Positions 9,058 to 17,110 of a stretch of 64,000 bases of DNA are shown in pieces; position 1 is the stretch's first letter, and the number at the start of each line of letters is the position of its first letter. The notes beneath the pieces were generated by a model that was not told the origin of the DNA, made no database searches, and saw only the letters and a list, made by a program, of their open reading frames with translations. The position numbers and the translations under genes are program-made. Origin of the DNA: JABFXX01 sp036489755 (GTDB lineage: Bacteria; Myxococcota_A; Polyangia; Haliangiales; Haliangiaceae). The DNA is taken from positions 144,168-208,167 of the forward strand of contig DASXFD010000075.1 in assembly GCA_036489755.1 (NCBI GenBank). The letters run 5' to 3'.

Positions 9058-10297
9058 CCAGCTCGATCGCGGGTAACGGAAACAGCAACGAGATACCGCG
9101 ATCGAAGACGGGCTGGGCTCGCTTCAAGATGTTCGCGCGAAAGTGCCACGGTAAGACGAGGAATACGTCGGGCCGCCGTTCGAGTGCTTCGACCTCGGAG
9201 ATGATCGGGATCTCCGTACCTGGCGTGACACAGCCGAACTTGTCCTCGTTGACCTCGGCCACGCACTCTAAAAGGTCCGGACCGATGCCGCAGTACTGCA
9301 GCATCACGTTGCCCTTCGTCGATGCGCCGTAGCCGAAGACGCGCTTGCCCTCGGCTTTCAGGCGCGTCAACAAGGCGACGAGTGCAGCGCGGTGTGCCTC
9401 GACGTCACGAGCGAACCGGATGAACGGCTCCATCGTCTCGAGGCCGAGAGAGCGCTCTTCGGCCAGCCTCTCGGCAACGATGGGAGCGTGGTGCGCGGCG
9501 CCTTTGGCAGCCGTGACCGCGAAGCTGCCGCCGTTGATGTCGTTCAGCGTCACGTCGATGATTCGAAAGCCGCTGCGCTCCAGCATCCAACAGATCGGCG
9601 ACAAGCCGTAGTACTCGACGTGCTCGTGACACACGGTGTCGTATGAGGTTGCGGCGAGCATGGACGGCAAGTAGCTCTGCTCGAAGTGCCAGACGCCATC
9701 ATCGGCGAGCACGTCGTGGACGTGTCTGACGAACTCGAGTGGTCGTTCGAGGTCGTAGAACATCGCGATCGAGGTCACGATCTTTGCCGGTCGACCGCCG
9801 CTTGCTCGAAAGAATGTGTTCGCCGTGAAGAAGTCTGGAACGATCTGGATGTGCGGCTTGTAGTACTTCGCGAATTTCGCCGCGGTCGGATCGATGCCGA
9901 TCAGCGAGCTGGTCTCCGGATAGAACGAGAGCGTTGTTCCGTCGTTACTGCCGATGTCCAACACGACGTCCGATGGGTCGATCGGCGCGATGGCGAGCAA
10001 TGCCTGCACCTTTGCACGCAGATGCTCCACCATCGAACGATTTAGCGACGAGCGATAGCCGTAGTTATCGCCGTACATCTCCGTCGCTTCGTAGGTGTGT
10101 CGCAGCTGGACCAGCCCGCAGGTGTTTGACCCGACGCATTTGACGAGCTCGAGCGGACCGATGCCGATCGATTCACCTCGCGTGCGCGGAAACACGCCAG
10201 TTAGCGCTTGGTGCCCCAGATCGACGACAAGCTCGAGATTCTGCGAGCCGCAGATGCGGCACGCCTCGATCGTCCGAAATCGTACCGGCGCGCTCAA
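9035..10297 (-). CDS. NDP-4-keto-sugar C-methyltransferase-like SAM enzyme
   Basis: The protein has 420 residues in the three-part layout of sugar C-methyltransferases. An N-terminal zinc-binding module has CRICGS and a second pair in KCVGSNTCGL. A class I SAM domain has VLDIGSNDGTTLSFYP and the HEHVEYY active-site segment with His and Glu. The C-terminal domain contains VFGYGASTKGNVMLQYC. The start is a TTG whose last two bases are the first two of the gmd stop (TTGA), so it is coupled to gmd. The family methylates C3 of 4-keto sugars. Acting on the Gmd product is an inference from the coupling. Confidence 0.88.
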   Translation of the reverse strand: MSAPVRFRTIEACRICGSQNLELVVDLGHQALTGVFPRTRGESIGIGPLELVKCVGSNTCGLVQLRHTYEATEMYGDNYGYRSSLNRSMVEHLRAKVQALLAIAPIDPSDVVLDIGSNDGTTLSFYPETSSLIGIDPTAAKFAKYYKPHIQIVPDFFTANTFFRASGGRPAKIVTSIAMFYDLERPLEFVRHVHDVLADDGVWHFEQSYLPSMLAATSYDTVCHEHVEYYGLSPICWMLERSGFRIIDVTLNDINGGSFAVTAAKGAAHHAPIVAERLAEERSLGLETMEPFIRFARDVEAHRAALVALLTRLKAEGKRVFGYGASTKGNVMLQYCGIGPDLLECVAEVNEDKFGCVTPGTEIPIISEVEALERRPDVFLVLPWHFRANILKRAQPVFDRGISLLFPLPAIELVSSMPHA

Positions 10298-11301
10298 CGT
10301 TCGTTCTCGCCGTGACCGACATCGAGCTTGCCGGCTCGCAGCGCTTCGAGGTCGGCATCGACCATGAGCTTCACCAGCGCCTCGTACCGCGTCGTCGGGA
10401 CCCAATCCAGCTCTCGTTTCGCCTTGGTCGCGTCGCCGAGTAAGATGTCCACTTCGGTCGGGCGGAAGTACTGCGGATCGACGACGACGTAATCTCGCCA
10501 GTCGAGGCCGACGTGGTCGAAGGCCACCTCGCAAAACTCGCGCACGGTGTGCGTCTCGCCGGTGGCGATCACGTAGTCATCCGGTTTGTCGCGTTGCAGC
10601 ATCTTCCACATCGCGACCACGTAATCCTTGGCGAAGCCCCAGTCGCGCTTGGCTTCGAGGTTGCCGAGCGCGAGCTTGTGCTGAAGGCCGAGCTTGATCG
10701 CTGCCACTCCACGCGTGATCTTGCGCGATACGAAGTTCTCACCGCGGCGTGGAGACTCGTGATTGAACAGGATGCCATTGCAAATGAACATCCCGTACGC
10801 CTCGCGATAGTTGACCGCGATCCAATGCGCGTAAACCTTCGCCACACCGTAGGGCGAGCGCGGATAAAACGGCGTGGCCTCGCTCTGCGGTGTCTCGCGC
10901 ACGATGCCGAACATCTCGGACGAGCCTGCCTGGTAGAAGCGCGGCGACATGCCGCTCTCGCGGATCCCTTCGAGCAGTCGCAGCGTCCCGACCCCGACCG
11001 TCTCGGCGGTGTACTCCGGGATCTCGAAGCTCACCTTGACGTGGCTCTGGGCGCCGAGGTTGTAGATCTCGTCGGGCTGGATCTCGCGAAGGAGACGATT
11101 GATCGACGATGCGTCCGTCAGATCGCCGTAATGCAGATAGTACGGTCGCTTGATCTCGCGAAGATGATCGATGCGCCCGCGGTTGAGCGAGCTCGAGCGC
11201 CGCACGACACCGTGGACCTCGTAACCCTTCTCGAGCAGGAGATCGGCAAGGTATGAGCCGTCCTGCCCGGTGATCCCCGTGATAAGCGCCTTGGTCGCCA
11301 A
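10294..11301 (-). CDS. gmd: GDP-mannose 4,6-dehydratase
   Basis: This SDR enzyme converts GDP-mannose to GDP-4-keto-6-deoxymannose, the branch point for fucose, perosamine and rhamnose-D sugars. It has 335 residues from a TTG start at 11301; no ATG or GTG is well placed and the first residues read ATKALITGITGQDGSYL. Key features are GITGQDG, VRRSSSLNRGRIDHL, the SSEMFG active site, the YGVAKVYAHW Tyr-Lys pair and FNHESPRRGENFV. Genes nearby (aminotransferase at 14088, C-methyltransferase at 9035, Nudix hydrolase at 13073) fit a GDP-amino-deoxy-sugar route. No GDP-fucose synthase is seen. Confidence 0.95.
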   Translation of the reverse strand: MATKALITGITGQDGSYLADLLLEKGYEVHGVVRRSSSLNRGRIDHLREIKRPYYLHYGDLTDASSINRLLREIQPDEIYNLGAQSHVKVSFEIPEYTAETVGVGTLRLLEGIRESGMSPRFYQAGSSEMFGIVRETPQSEATPFYPRSPYGVAKVYAHWIAVNYREAYGMFICNGILFNHESPRRGENFVSRKITRGVAAIKLGLQHKLALGNLEAKRDWGFAKDYVVAMWKMLQRDKPDDYVIATGETHTVREFCEVAFDHVGLDWRDYVVVDPQYFRPTEVDILLGDATKAKRELDWVPTTRYEALVKLMVDADLEALRAGKLDVGHGENER

Positions 11302-11348
11302 AGCGGCCGAGAATCTACATCGAATATCTGCTACGTAGGGGGCCGAAC

Positions 11349-12311
11349 GTGGAGAAGCAGCAACGGCAGGGTCTAGCAATCCGTCTGATCCGCCGCGTGT
11401 GGCCGTGGCTCGTCGGCTCGGCGATCCTCGTCGTGATCGCGACGCGGATTCCGCTCGCATCGTTTCGAGCGGAGCTCGGACACGGACCGCATCTCCTGCT
11501 CGCGGCCGTCGACTTCGCGGTCACGACCCTCGTTCTGTGCACCGATTCATTCGCGACCTGGATCGGCTTGATCGTGCTGCGCATGCGACGCCCGCTCGCA
11601 AAGGTCTTCGTGGTCCGCGGTGCCACGTACCTGTTGTACGTCATCAATTATGCGCTCGGGCAAGGCGGGTTCGGCTACTACCTGCACCGCTCCGGCGCGA
11701 CCTCATTGCGCGCGGTCGGCGCCACGCTGTTCTTGATGGGCACGAACCTCGCCACCCTGCTGGTCGTCACGTCGATCACGTTGGCGGTTCACGGCTCGGG
11801 TACCGCGCCTGGAGCGATGGTGTGGACCTTGATCGCCGCGTGCATCGGCTTTGCGTTCTATCTGAGCGTGATCGCGAGCGCGCCGCGATTCCTGGTGCGG
11901 CGTCAGGTGCTCGAACCGTTGTTCGATGCCGGGCTTCGCGGACATGCGGTCGCGATGATCGGTCGGATTCCGCACATGGCACTCGTCGTGCTCGGCAACT
12001 GGGTCGCGATGCGCGCATGGGGAATTCCCGTGCCGTTCGGCGTCGCGATCACGATCATGCCGGTGGTAGCCATCATCTCGGTCCTGCCGATCTCTCCGGC
12101 CGGGCTCGGCACGACCCAGGTCGCGATGGTCTATTTCTTCAGCACGTACGCGAGTGGAATTACCGCTGATGACCGTGCTGCTGGCGTGCTCGCGTTCGCG
12201 ATCGTGCACTTTGTCTACGGTGTTCTTGCCTGCGTGGTGATCGGGCTCGTGTGCACACCGTTCGCGAAGCGCGGCGGTGATCTTCCCGGGATCGCTGCGG
12301 ACGTAGCCTAG
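11349..12311 (+). CDS. LPG-synthase-type flippase-domain membrane protein (copy 2)
   Basis: This 320-residue polytopic protein is a close paralogue of the one at 4910-5866. Both share WPWLVG, LCTDSFATW, a GQGxFGYYLH segment, PLFDAGLxGHA, SVLPISPAGLGTTQ and VLAFAIVHFVYGV at matching positions. The start is GTG at 11349, 47 bases from the divergent gmd start. It is followed 49 bases later by a GT2 glycosyltransferase. Membership in the LPG-synthase transmembrane family is clear from the pattern. The transported substrate is unknown. Finding two copies flanking a group of polysaccharide genes suggests an ancient duplication or insertion of an acquired sugar module. Confidence 0.85.
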   Translation: MEKQQRQGLAIRLIRRVWPWLVGSAILVVIATRIPLASFRAELGHGPHLLLAAVDFAVTTLVLCTDSFATWIGLIVLRMRRPLAKVFVVRGATYLLYVINYALGQGGFGYYLHRSGATSLRAVGATLFLMGTNLATLLVVTSITLAVHGSGTAPGAMVWTLIAACIGFAFYLSVIASAPRFLVRRQVLEPLFDAGLRGHAVAMIGRIPHMALVVLGNWVAMRAWGIPVPFGVAITIMPVVAIISVLPISPAGLGTTQVAMVYFFSTYASGITADDRAAGVLAFAIVHFVYGVLACVVIGLVCTPFAKRGGDLPGIAADVA

Positions 12312-12360
12312 GGTCGACTTGTCTCGGCTCCGGGTCTGTGCGTATGGTGGCGCGGTCGCG

Positions 12361-13089
12361 ATGTCTTCGCTCAAGAAGATCTCGGTGATCCTGCCGAGCT
12401 ACAACGAAAAGGCAAACGTGATCCCGCTGATCGCGGCCATTCATCGCGCGCTCGATGATCGGGATCACGAGATCCTGCTTGTCGACGACAACAGTCCCGA
12501 TGGCACGCACGCGGCGGTGGAAGCTCTTCGCGATCCGCAGGTCACCGCGATCCTCCGGACCGAGGACTGCGGCTTTGCCAACTCGATTCGATGCGGCTTG
12601 GAGCGCGCCACTGGCGATGTGTTCGTGATCATGGACTCGGACTTCAATCATCAGCCCGAGTACCTCCCGTTCATGGTCGATGCGCTCGCGTACTACGACG
12701 TCGTGTCGGGATCGCGCTTCGTCTATGGCGGGAAGATGGACACTCGATCCAGACACTTGTTGAGCTGGGCATTCAATATCTTCACTCGCGTGGTCACTGA
12801 CGGCCAGATCACCGACAACCTCTACGGCTTGGTCGCGATCAAGCGCGAGGTGATAGAGCGCTGCAACTACGACGACATCTTCTGGGGCTATGGCGACTAC
12901 TGCATTCGGCTGATGTTCTATCTGCAGCGCCACGACGCCAAGATCTTGCAGTTCCCTGCTGTCAACGGCGCCCGCCTCGCCGGCAAGGGCAACAGCCGAT
13001 TTCTTCGTGTGTTCTGGCAATACTTCACCGAGCTCATGGCGCTGACGTATCGAGAACGACTTCGGGGCAACGATGCGAATCCCCGATGA
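12361..13089 (+). CDS. glycosyltransferase family 2, dolichyl-phosphate-mannose-synthase-like
   Basis: The 242-residue cytoplasmic GT-A enzyme has VILPSYNEKANVIPLI at the N-terminus, the nucleotide-binding LLVDDNSPDGT and the metal-binding MDSDFNHQPE. It lacks C-terminal membrane helices. The family usually transfers mannose or a related sugar to a polyprenyl phosphate. The ATG at 12361 is preferred to a start 42 bases upstream because the GT-A strand begins directly after it. The 3' end overlaps the Nudix gene by 17 bases, which suggests coupling within a 12.3-16.0 kb operon. Confidence 0.88.
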   Translation: MSSLKKISVILPSYNEKANVIPLIAAIHRALDDRDHEILLVDDNSPDGTHAAVEALRDPQVTAILRTEDCGFANSIRCGLERATGDVFVIMDSDFNHQPEYLPFMVDALAYYDVVSGSRFVYGGKMDTRSRHLLSWAFNIFTRVVTDGQITDNLYGLVAIKREVIERCNYDDIFWGYGDYCIRLMFYLQRHDAKILQFPAVNGARLAGKGNSRFLRVFWQYFTELMALTYRERLRGNDANPR

Positions 13090-13492
13090 GCTCTACGCCG
13101 AGATCCTCTCCGCGATGCCGATCCCGTGTGTGGATCTGCTCGTCACCGACCCGCTCGACCGCGTGCTGCTCGTCGAGCGACGGGATGCTCCGGCGCGCGG
13201 TGCGTGGTGGTTTCCGGGTGGGCGGGTTCTTCGCGATGAACGGCGCGCCACGGCGGCCGTCCGTAAGCTGCGCGAAGAGTGCGGCCTCGAGGCGGTGAGC
13301 TCGCAGGCACTCGCGACGTACGACCTGATCTTGCCCGAAGCTCACGCGGTGACCACCGTATTTCACCTCGTGGTCGCGAGCACCGACGTTCGGCTCGACG
13401 CCCACAGCGCGCGCCACGACTGGAAGACTCGCGCGGAATGGCTTCGCGAGCCGCAGCACGAATTCGTCGCGAGCGTGCTCGGAGCCCGATGA
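13073..13492 (+). CDS. GDP-mannose mannosyl hydrolase-like Nudix protein
   Basis: This 139-residue Nudix enzyme probably hydrolyses GDP-mannose to GDP and mannose. It has the signature WWFPGGRVLRDE characteristic of the GDPMH (Gmm/NudD) subgroup. The Nudix box is altered at the usual REU position to RKL, followed by REECGL. From family knowledge, GDPMH enzymes also carry a modified box because they cut at the sugar carbon. It overlaps the preceding glycosyltransferase by 17 bases and its stop overlaps the GNAT start (ATGA). With gmd nearby it may tune the GDP-mannose pool. Confidence 0.85.
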   Translation: MRIPDELYAEILSAMPIPCVDLLVTDPLDRVLLVERRDAPARGAWWFPGGRVLRDERRATAAVRKLREECGLEAVSSQALATYDLILPEAHAVTTVFHLVVASTDVRLDAHSARHDWKTRAEWLREPQHEFVASVLGAR

Positions 13493-14085
13493 TCTACGAG
13501 CTCGTTCGCGAACCGGATAGCGCGTTCGTGCCACAAGCCGTCCGCCTGCATCACGATGCACTGTCGTACCGCAGCTTCATCACGTCGTTCGGCGTCGGCT
13601 TTCTCGAGGCGCTCTACGCGGGCATCGTCGAGCGTGACCTCGGCTTTCTGGTCGTTGCTCGCGAAGCGGACGAGCTGCGCGGTTTCATCCTGGCGTGCGC
13701 CGACAGTGCCCAGATGATGTCCGTGGTCTTCCGCAAGCCGTGGCGGTTTCTTCCCAAGATGATTCCGACGCTCGTGCGAAAGCCGAGCAGCCTCGTGAAG
13801 CTCGTCCAGACCCTGTTTTACAGCCGCAAGGAAGGGACGAGTGTGAAAGCAGAGCTGGTCGTGATCGCCGTCGCCGACGGTGAGAGGTCTCGAGGGATCG
13901 GAGCCGAGCTGGTCAAGGTTCTCGACGATCAGCTCAGGCGAGCCGGAGTCGAGCGCTATAAGGTGACCGTGCACGACGAGATGGAGAGGTCGAACAAGTT
14001 CTACCGTCGGCTCGGGTTCCGCCTCGACAACGCGTTTCAGATGTATGGCACGACGTGGAACCTCTACATTCGGGACTTGATCTGA
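13489..14085 (+). CDS. GNAT family N-acetyltransferase
   Basis: The protein has 198 residues and a single GNAT fold. Motif A is visible as SRGIGAELVKVLDDQL, and motif B as YKVTVHDEMERSNKFYRRLGF, the typical acetyl-CoA-binding core and C-terminal strand. The ATG overlaps the Nudix stop, and an aminotransferase gene starts three bases after its stop. Because its neighbour makes an amino sugar, acetylation of that amino group (perosamine-like) is a reasonable hypothesis. Known perosamine acetyltransferases are usually left-handed beta-helix proteins, so the role remains inferred. Confidence 0.85.
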   Translation: MIYELVREPDSAFVPQAVRLHHDALSYRSFITSFGVGFLEALYAGIVERDLGFLVVAREADELRGFILACADSAQMMSVVFRKPWRFLPKMIPTLVRKPSSLVKLVQTLFYSRKEGTSVKAELVVIAVADGERSRGIGAELVKVLDDQLRRAGVERYKVTVHDEMERSNKFYRRLGFRLDNAFQMYGTTWNLYIRDLI

Positions 14086-14087
14086 AC

Positions 14088-15185
14088 ATGACGGAAACCA
14101 TTCCTTGGGCGAAACCGGTCGTGTCCGATCGCGAGCGTCGCTACTTGATCGACGCGCTGGACTCGTCGTGGATCTCGGGCGGCCCGTACGTCGATCGTTT
14201 CGAGCGAGAGTTCGTCCGCTATCACGAAGCTGCGCACGGACTGACCGCTTCGAATGGGACAACGGCACTCCACATGGCGTTTCTCGCGCTCGGGATCGGG
14301 CCGGGGGATGAGGTCGTCGTGCCCGGGTACACGTTCGTCGCGCCAGGCAACATGGTCATCGCGTGCGGCGCGACACCGGTATTCGCGGACATCGATCCCG
14401 CGACCTGGTGCGTCGACCCTGCGTCCGTCGAGCGCTGCATCGGACCACGTACGAAGGCGATCGTGGTCGTGCACGTCTACGGCAACGTCTGCGACATGGA
14501 CGCGCTGAGCGCGCTGGCGGCTCGCCACCAGCTGCCGATCGTCGAGGATGTCGCCGAAGCCGCGTTCTCGCGGTACCGCGGCCGGCCTGCCGGAACGTTC
14601 GGCGAGCTCGGGTGTTTCAGCTTTCAAGCGACCAAGACGATCACGATGGGCGAAGGCGGCTTTGTCCTGAGTCGATCGTTACCGCTGTTCGAAAAGATGC
14701 GAGTCCTCCGCGATCACGGCATGCGGAAGGACAAGCGGTACTGGCACGAGGTCGTCGGCTTCAACTTCCGGCTCACGAACCTCCAAGCCGCGATCGGCTT
14801 CGCGCAGTTCGAGCAAATCGAAGAGGTGATCGTTCGCCGGCGCGCCGTGATCGAAGCGTACCGCGCGAGACTCGACGGAGTGCCCGGGATCGAGCTGCAA
14901 CGATTTCGACCCGAGGTCGATCCGGTCGTGTGGGCAGTGGCCGCCCGGCTCGAGCCGAGCGCGTTCACGCGCGACCGCGATGGAGTGATCGGCGCGCTCG
15001 CCGAAGCGGGCATCGAAACGCGCCCGGGGTTCTATCCATTCAGCGTGCTTCCGCCGTACGAGTCGCAGCGCCTCCCGGTTGCCGAGGAGGTCGGCGCCCA
15101 GGTGATCAGCGTTCCATCGTTTCCCACGCTCACCGTGGATCAGATCGATCATGTCTGCGACCAGCTCGTGAGCCTCAGGAGATGA
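14088..15185 (+). CDS. GDP-perosamine synthase-like DegT/DnrJ/EryC1 aminotransferase
   Basis: This PLP-dependent sugar aminotransferase has 365 residues. Conserved segments are NGTTALHMAFLALGIGPGDE, the CGATPVFADIDP loop, HVYGNVCDMD, FSFQATKTITMGEGG with the PLP lysine, and RYWHEVVGFNFRLTNLQAA. From memory the last segment closely resembles GDP-perosamine synthases (RfbE/Per), which use the Gmd product as substrate. The ATG at 14088 is preferred to an upstream start that overlaps the GNAT gene. Its stop overlaps the next ATG. Context with gmd and a GNAT supports an N-acetylated 4-amino-4,6-dideoxymannose. Confidence 0.87.
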   Translation: MTETIPWAKPVVSDRERRYLIDALDSSWISGGPYVDRFEREFVRYHEAAHGLTASNGTTALHMAFLALGIGPGDEVVVPGYTFVAPGNMVIACGATPVFADIDPATWCVDPASVERCIGPRTKAIVVVHVYGNVCDMDALSALAARHQLPIVEDVAEAAFSRYRGRPAGTFGELGCFSFQATKTITMGEGGFVLSRSLPLFEKMRVLRDHGMRKDKRYWHEVVGFNFRLTNLQAAIGFAQFEQIEEVIVRRRAVIEAYRARLDGVPGIELQRFRPEVDPVVWAVAARLEPSAFTRDRDGVIGALAEAGIETRPGFYPFSVLPPYESQRLPVAEEVGAQVISVPSFPTLTVDQIDHVCDQLVSLRR

Positions 15186-15988
15186 CCGTGCGTTTCAACG
15201 ATGACTTTCTCGGCCGCTACGTTCACGAAGCGCCCTTAGCTCTTGCCGTGGAGCGCTGGTTCGAATGCACCATTCTTTCGCAGCAAGAATGGATTCGGCC
15301 GATCCTCGATATCGGCTGTGGTGATGGCGTCTTCTCGTCGGTGCTGTTCGACGATCCGATCGACGTTGGCATCGATCCAGACTCCAAAGAGATCAGCCGT
15401 GCTGCGCAGTACGGCAAGTACAACGAGCTGATCAACTGCTTCGGCCAGGCGATCGACAAGCCTGCGGCGTCGTTCAATACGATCTTCAGCAACAGCGTCT
15501 TGGAGCACATCCAAGACATCCGTCCCGTCCTCGACGAGGCGAAACGTTTGCTCGCGCCGACCGGCAGGTTCTACGTCACCGTGCCGTCCGATCTATTCGA
15601 CCACTACAACTGGCCGTATCAGGCACTGTCACTCGCACGTCTCGACACCGCAGCGGAGCGCTACCGGAAGTTCTTCAACCGATTTTGGAAGCACTACCAT
15701 TGCTACACGCCGGACGGCTGGACACAGCTATTTGCGGAGGCCGGCTTCGATGTGGTCTCGCATCAAGAGTACTGCCCAAAGTCGATCTGCTTGCTCAACG
15801 ATCTCTTGGCGCCGCTCGGCGGGCCGAGCATGGTTGCCAAGAAGCTCACCGGTAAGTGGTTTCCGTTCAAAGGCGTGCGTGATTTGTACGCACCGGTCCT
15901 CAAGACCGCTCTGCAGCCGATGCTCGACGTCGATCCCAGCCTCAAAGGCGGCGGGATTCTGTTCTTCGCGCTCGCCCACTCGCGCTGA
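15182..15988 (+). CDS. class I SAM-dependent methyltransferase
   Basis: This 268-residue cytoplasmic methyltransferase has motif I ILDIGCGDGVFSSVLF, then VGIDPDSKE, and a NSVLEHIQDI post-motif segment as in Methyltransf_11/12 proteins. A later PTGRFYVTVPSD strand completes the Rossmann core. The C-terminal part with WKHYHCYTPDGWTQLF resembles O-antigen methyltransferases that modify terminal sugars. It is translationally coupled to the aminotransferase by an ATGA overlap and is the last gene before a 207-base gap. The target atom is not evident. Confidence 0.85.
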   Translation: MTVRFNDDFLGRYVHEAPLALAVERWFECTILSQQEWIRPILDIGCGDGVFSSVLFDDPIDVGIDPDSKEISRAAQYGKYNELINCFGQAIDKPAASFNTIFSNSVLEHIQDIRPVLDEAKRLLAPTGRFYVTVPSDLFDHYNWPYQALSLARLDTAAERYRKFFNRFWKHYHCYTPDGWTQLFAEAGFDVVSHQEYCPKSICLLNDLLAPLGGPSMVAKKLTGKWFPFKGVRDLYAPVLKTALQPMLDVDPSLKGGGILFFALAHSR

Positions 15989-16195
15989 CCTGCGAGCACC
16001 CGGCGAGATCGTTGGTATATAGTGTGTGGTTCTTTCTCGCGGCGACAACCGACGTGCGCTACTCGCAGTGGATGGAGCTCGCGACGCTCGTTGCCGCGAT
16101 CCTCGTCGTCGTCAGACGCGTCCGCCGACCGGGCTGATTATTGCCGCCCGTTGCGACGGCTTTCACACGTTTCCGGGGCGTGGTACCGCATTTAG
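15989..16195. other. 207-base gap, no confident gene
   Basis: This gap between the methyltransferase and the next GT2 gene is less GC-rich at its left end (TATATAGTGTG near 16016-16026), which could be a promoter. A possible 37-codon frame from GTG 16024 has one hydrophobic segment and ends RRVRRPG, but it has no support beyond being open. No inverted repeat of note is seen. Confidence 0.4.
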
Positions 16196-17089
16196 GTGTC
16201 CGGCGCCGCGATCACGTATGCGATCCCGTTTTACTCGGGCGTCACGTACCTCGAGCGCGCGCTGCACAGCGTGCTCGCGCAGGACGATGCGAGCTGGGAC
16301 GCCTACGTCTGCGACGACAGCTCCGAGTCTGGAATCGAATCGGTCGTGCACTCGCACGGCGGTGGTCGCATCCGCTACCTGCGGAATCCCGGCAATCTCG
16401 GCATGGGCCGGAACTTCAACCGCTGCATCGATCTCGCCGAGACCGAGCTCGTCACGATCGTGCACAACGACGACGAGCTCAAGCCGTGTTACGGCACGAA
16501 GATCCGCGCCGCCGCCGAGCGCTACCCGCACGCGGCCGCGCTGTTCTGTCGAACCGAAGTGATCGACGAGAATGGCAATCCGCGGTTCTCGATCCCCGAC
16601 GTCTTGAAGGATGTCCTCATCAGGCCGTCACAGAACGGCGACATGGTCGTCGAAGGCGAGCCCGGTATCCGCGCGCTGCTCCGCGGCAACTTCATCAACG
16701 CGCCGACGTTGTGCTTTCGAAAGAGCGTGCTCGGGGCAAGAAGGTTCAGTCCCGAGTACAAGTTCGTGCTCGATTGCGAGCTGACCTCGCAGCTCGTGCT
16801 CGATGGCGAAGCGCTCGTCGGGATCGCCGACCGTTGCTACAAATACCGACGCCACGACGAAGCCGCGACGACGAAGTACACGCGGACCCAGCTGCGCTTT
16901 CGTGAAGAATCCGAGTTCTACGACCGCATGCGCGCTCGCTGCGAGCAGCGCGGCTGGGCCGAGTGCGCGCGGATGGCGCGCGACAAGCGGATCGTGAAGC
17001 TCAATCTCGCGTACCGGTCGCTCAAGAACCTTGCCTTGTTGCACGTCGGTGATGCGGTGCGCGGTTTCAGATTGTTGCGGCAATTGTGA
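16196..17089 (+). CDS. glycosyltransferase family 2
   Basis: This 297-residue GT-A enzyme has YAIPFYSGVTYLERALHSVL at the N-terminus, CDDSSESGIE, and the metal-binding VHNDDELKPCY. No membrane helix is seen, so it is probably a cytoplasmic or peripheral transferase acting on a lipid-linked intermediate. The start is GTG at 16196 with no clear ribosome site; the fold begins only five residues later, so a later start is unlikely. It is 21 bases upstream of the amidotransferase fusion gene. Donor and acceptor are unknown. Confidence 0.88.
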   Translation: MSGAAITYAIPFYSGVTYLERALHSVLAQDDASWDAYVCDDSSESGIESVVHSHGGGRIRYLRNPGNLGMGRNFNRCIDLAETELVTIVHNDDELKPCYGTKIRAAAERYPHAAALFCRTEVIDENGNPRFSIPDVLKDVLIRPSQNGDMVVEGEPGIRALLRGNFINAPTLCFRKSVLGARRFSPEYKFVLDCELTSQLVLDGEALVGIADRCYKYRRHDEAATTKYTRTQLRFREESEFYDRMRARCEQRGWAECARMARDKRIVKLNLAYRSLKNLALLHVGDAVRGFRLLRQL

Positions 17090-17093
17090 AGCG

Positions 17094-17099
17094 TGTAAT
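17094..17099 (+). promoter_or_regulatory. candidate -10 box TGTAAT before the amidotransferase fusion
   Basis: TGTAAT matches TATAAT at five of six positions and ends 11 bases before the ATG at 17111. A weak TTGTTG lies 16 bases upstream. The site is inside the gap after the GT2 gene, so the fusion gene could have its own promoter. Confidence 0.35.
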
Positions 17100-17110
17100 G
17101 TGCCCCCGAA

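Noticed and set aside
16024..16137. 37-codon frame with one hydrophobic segment in the 207-base gap
   Set aside because: Open by chance is likely; no ribosome site, no recognisable family, and the preceding TATATAGT overlaps its start.
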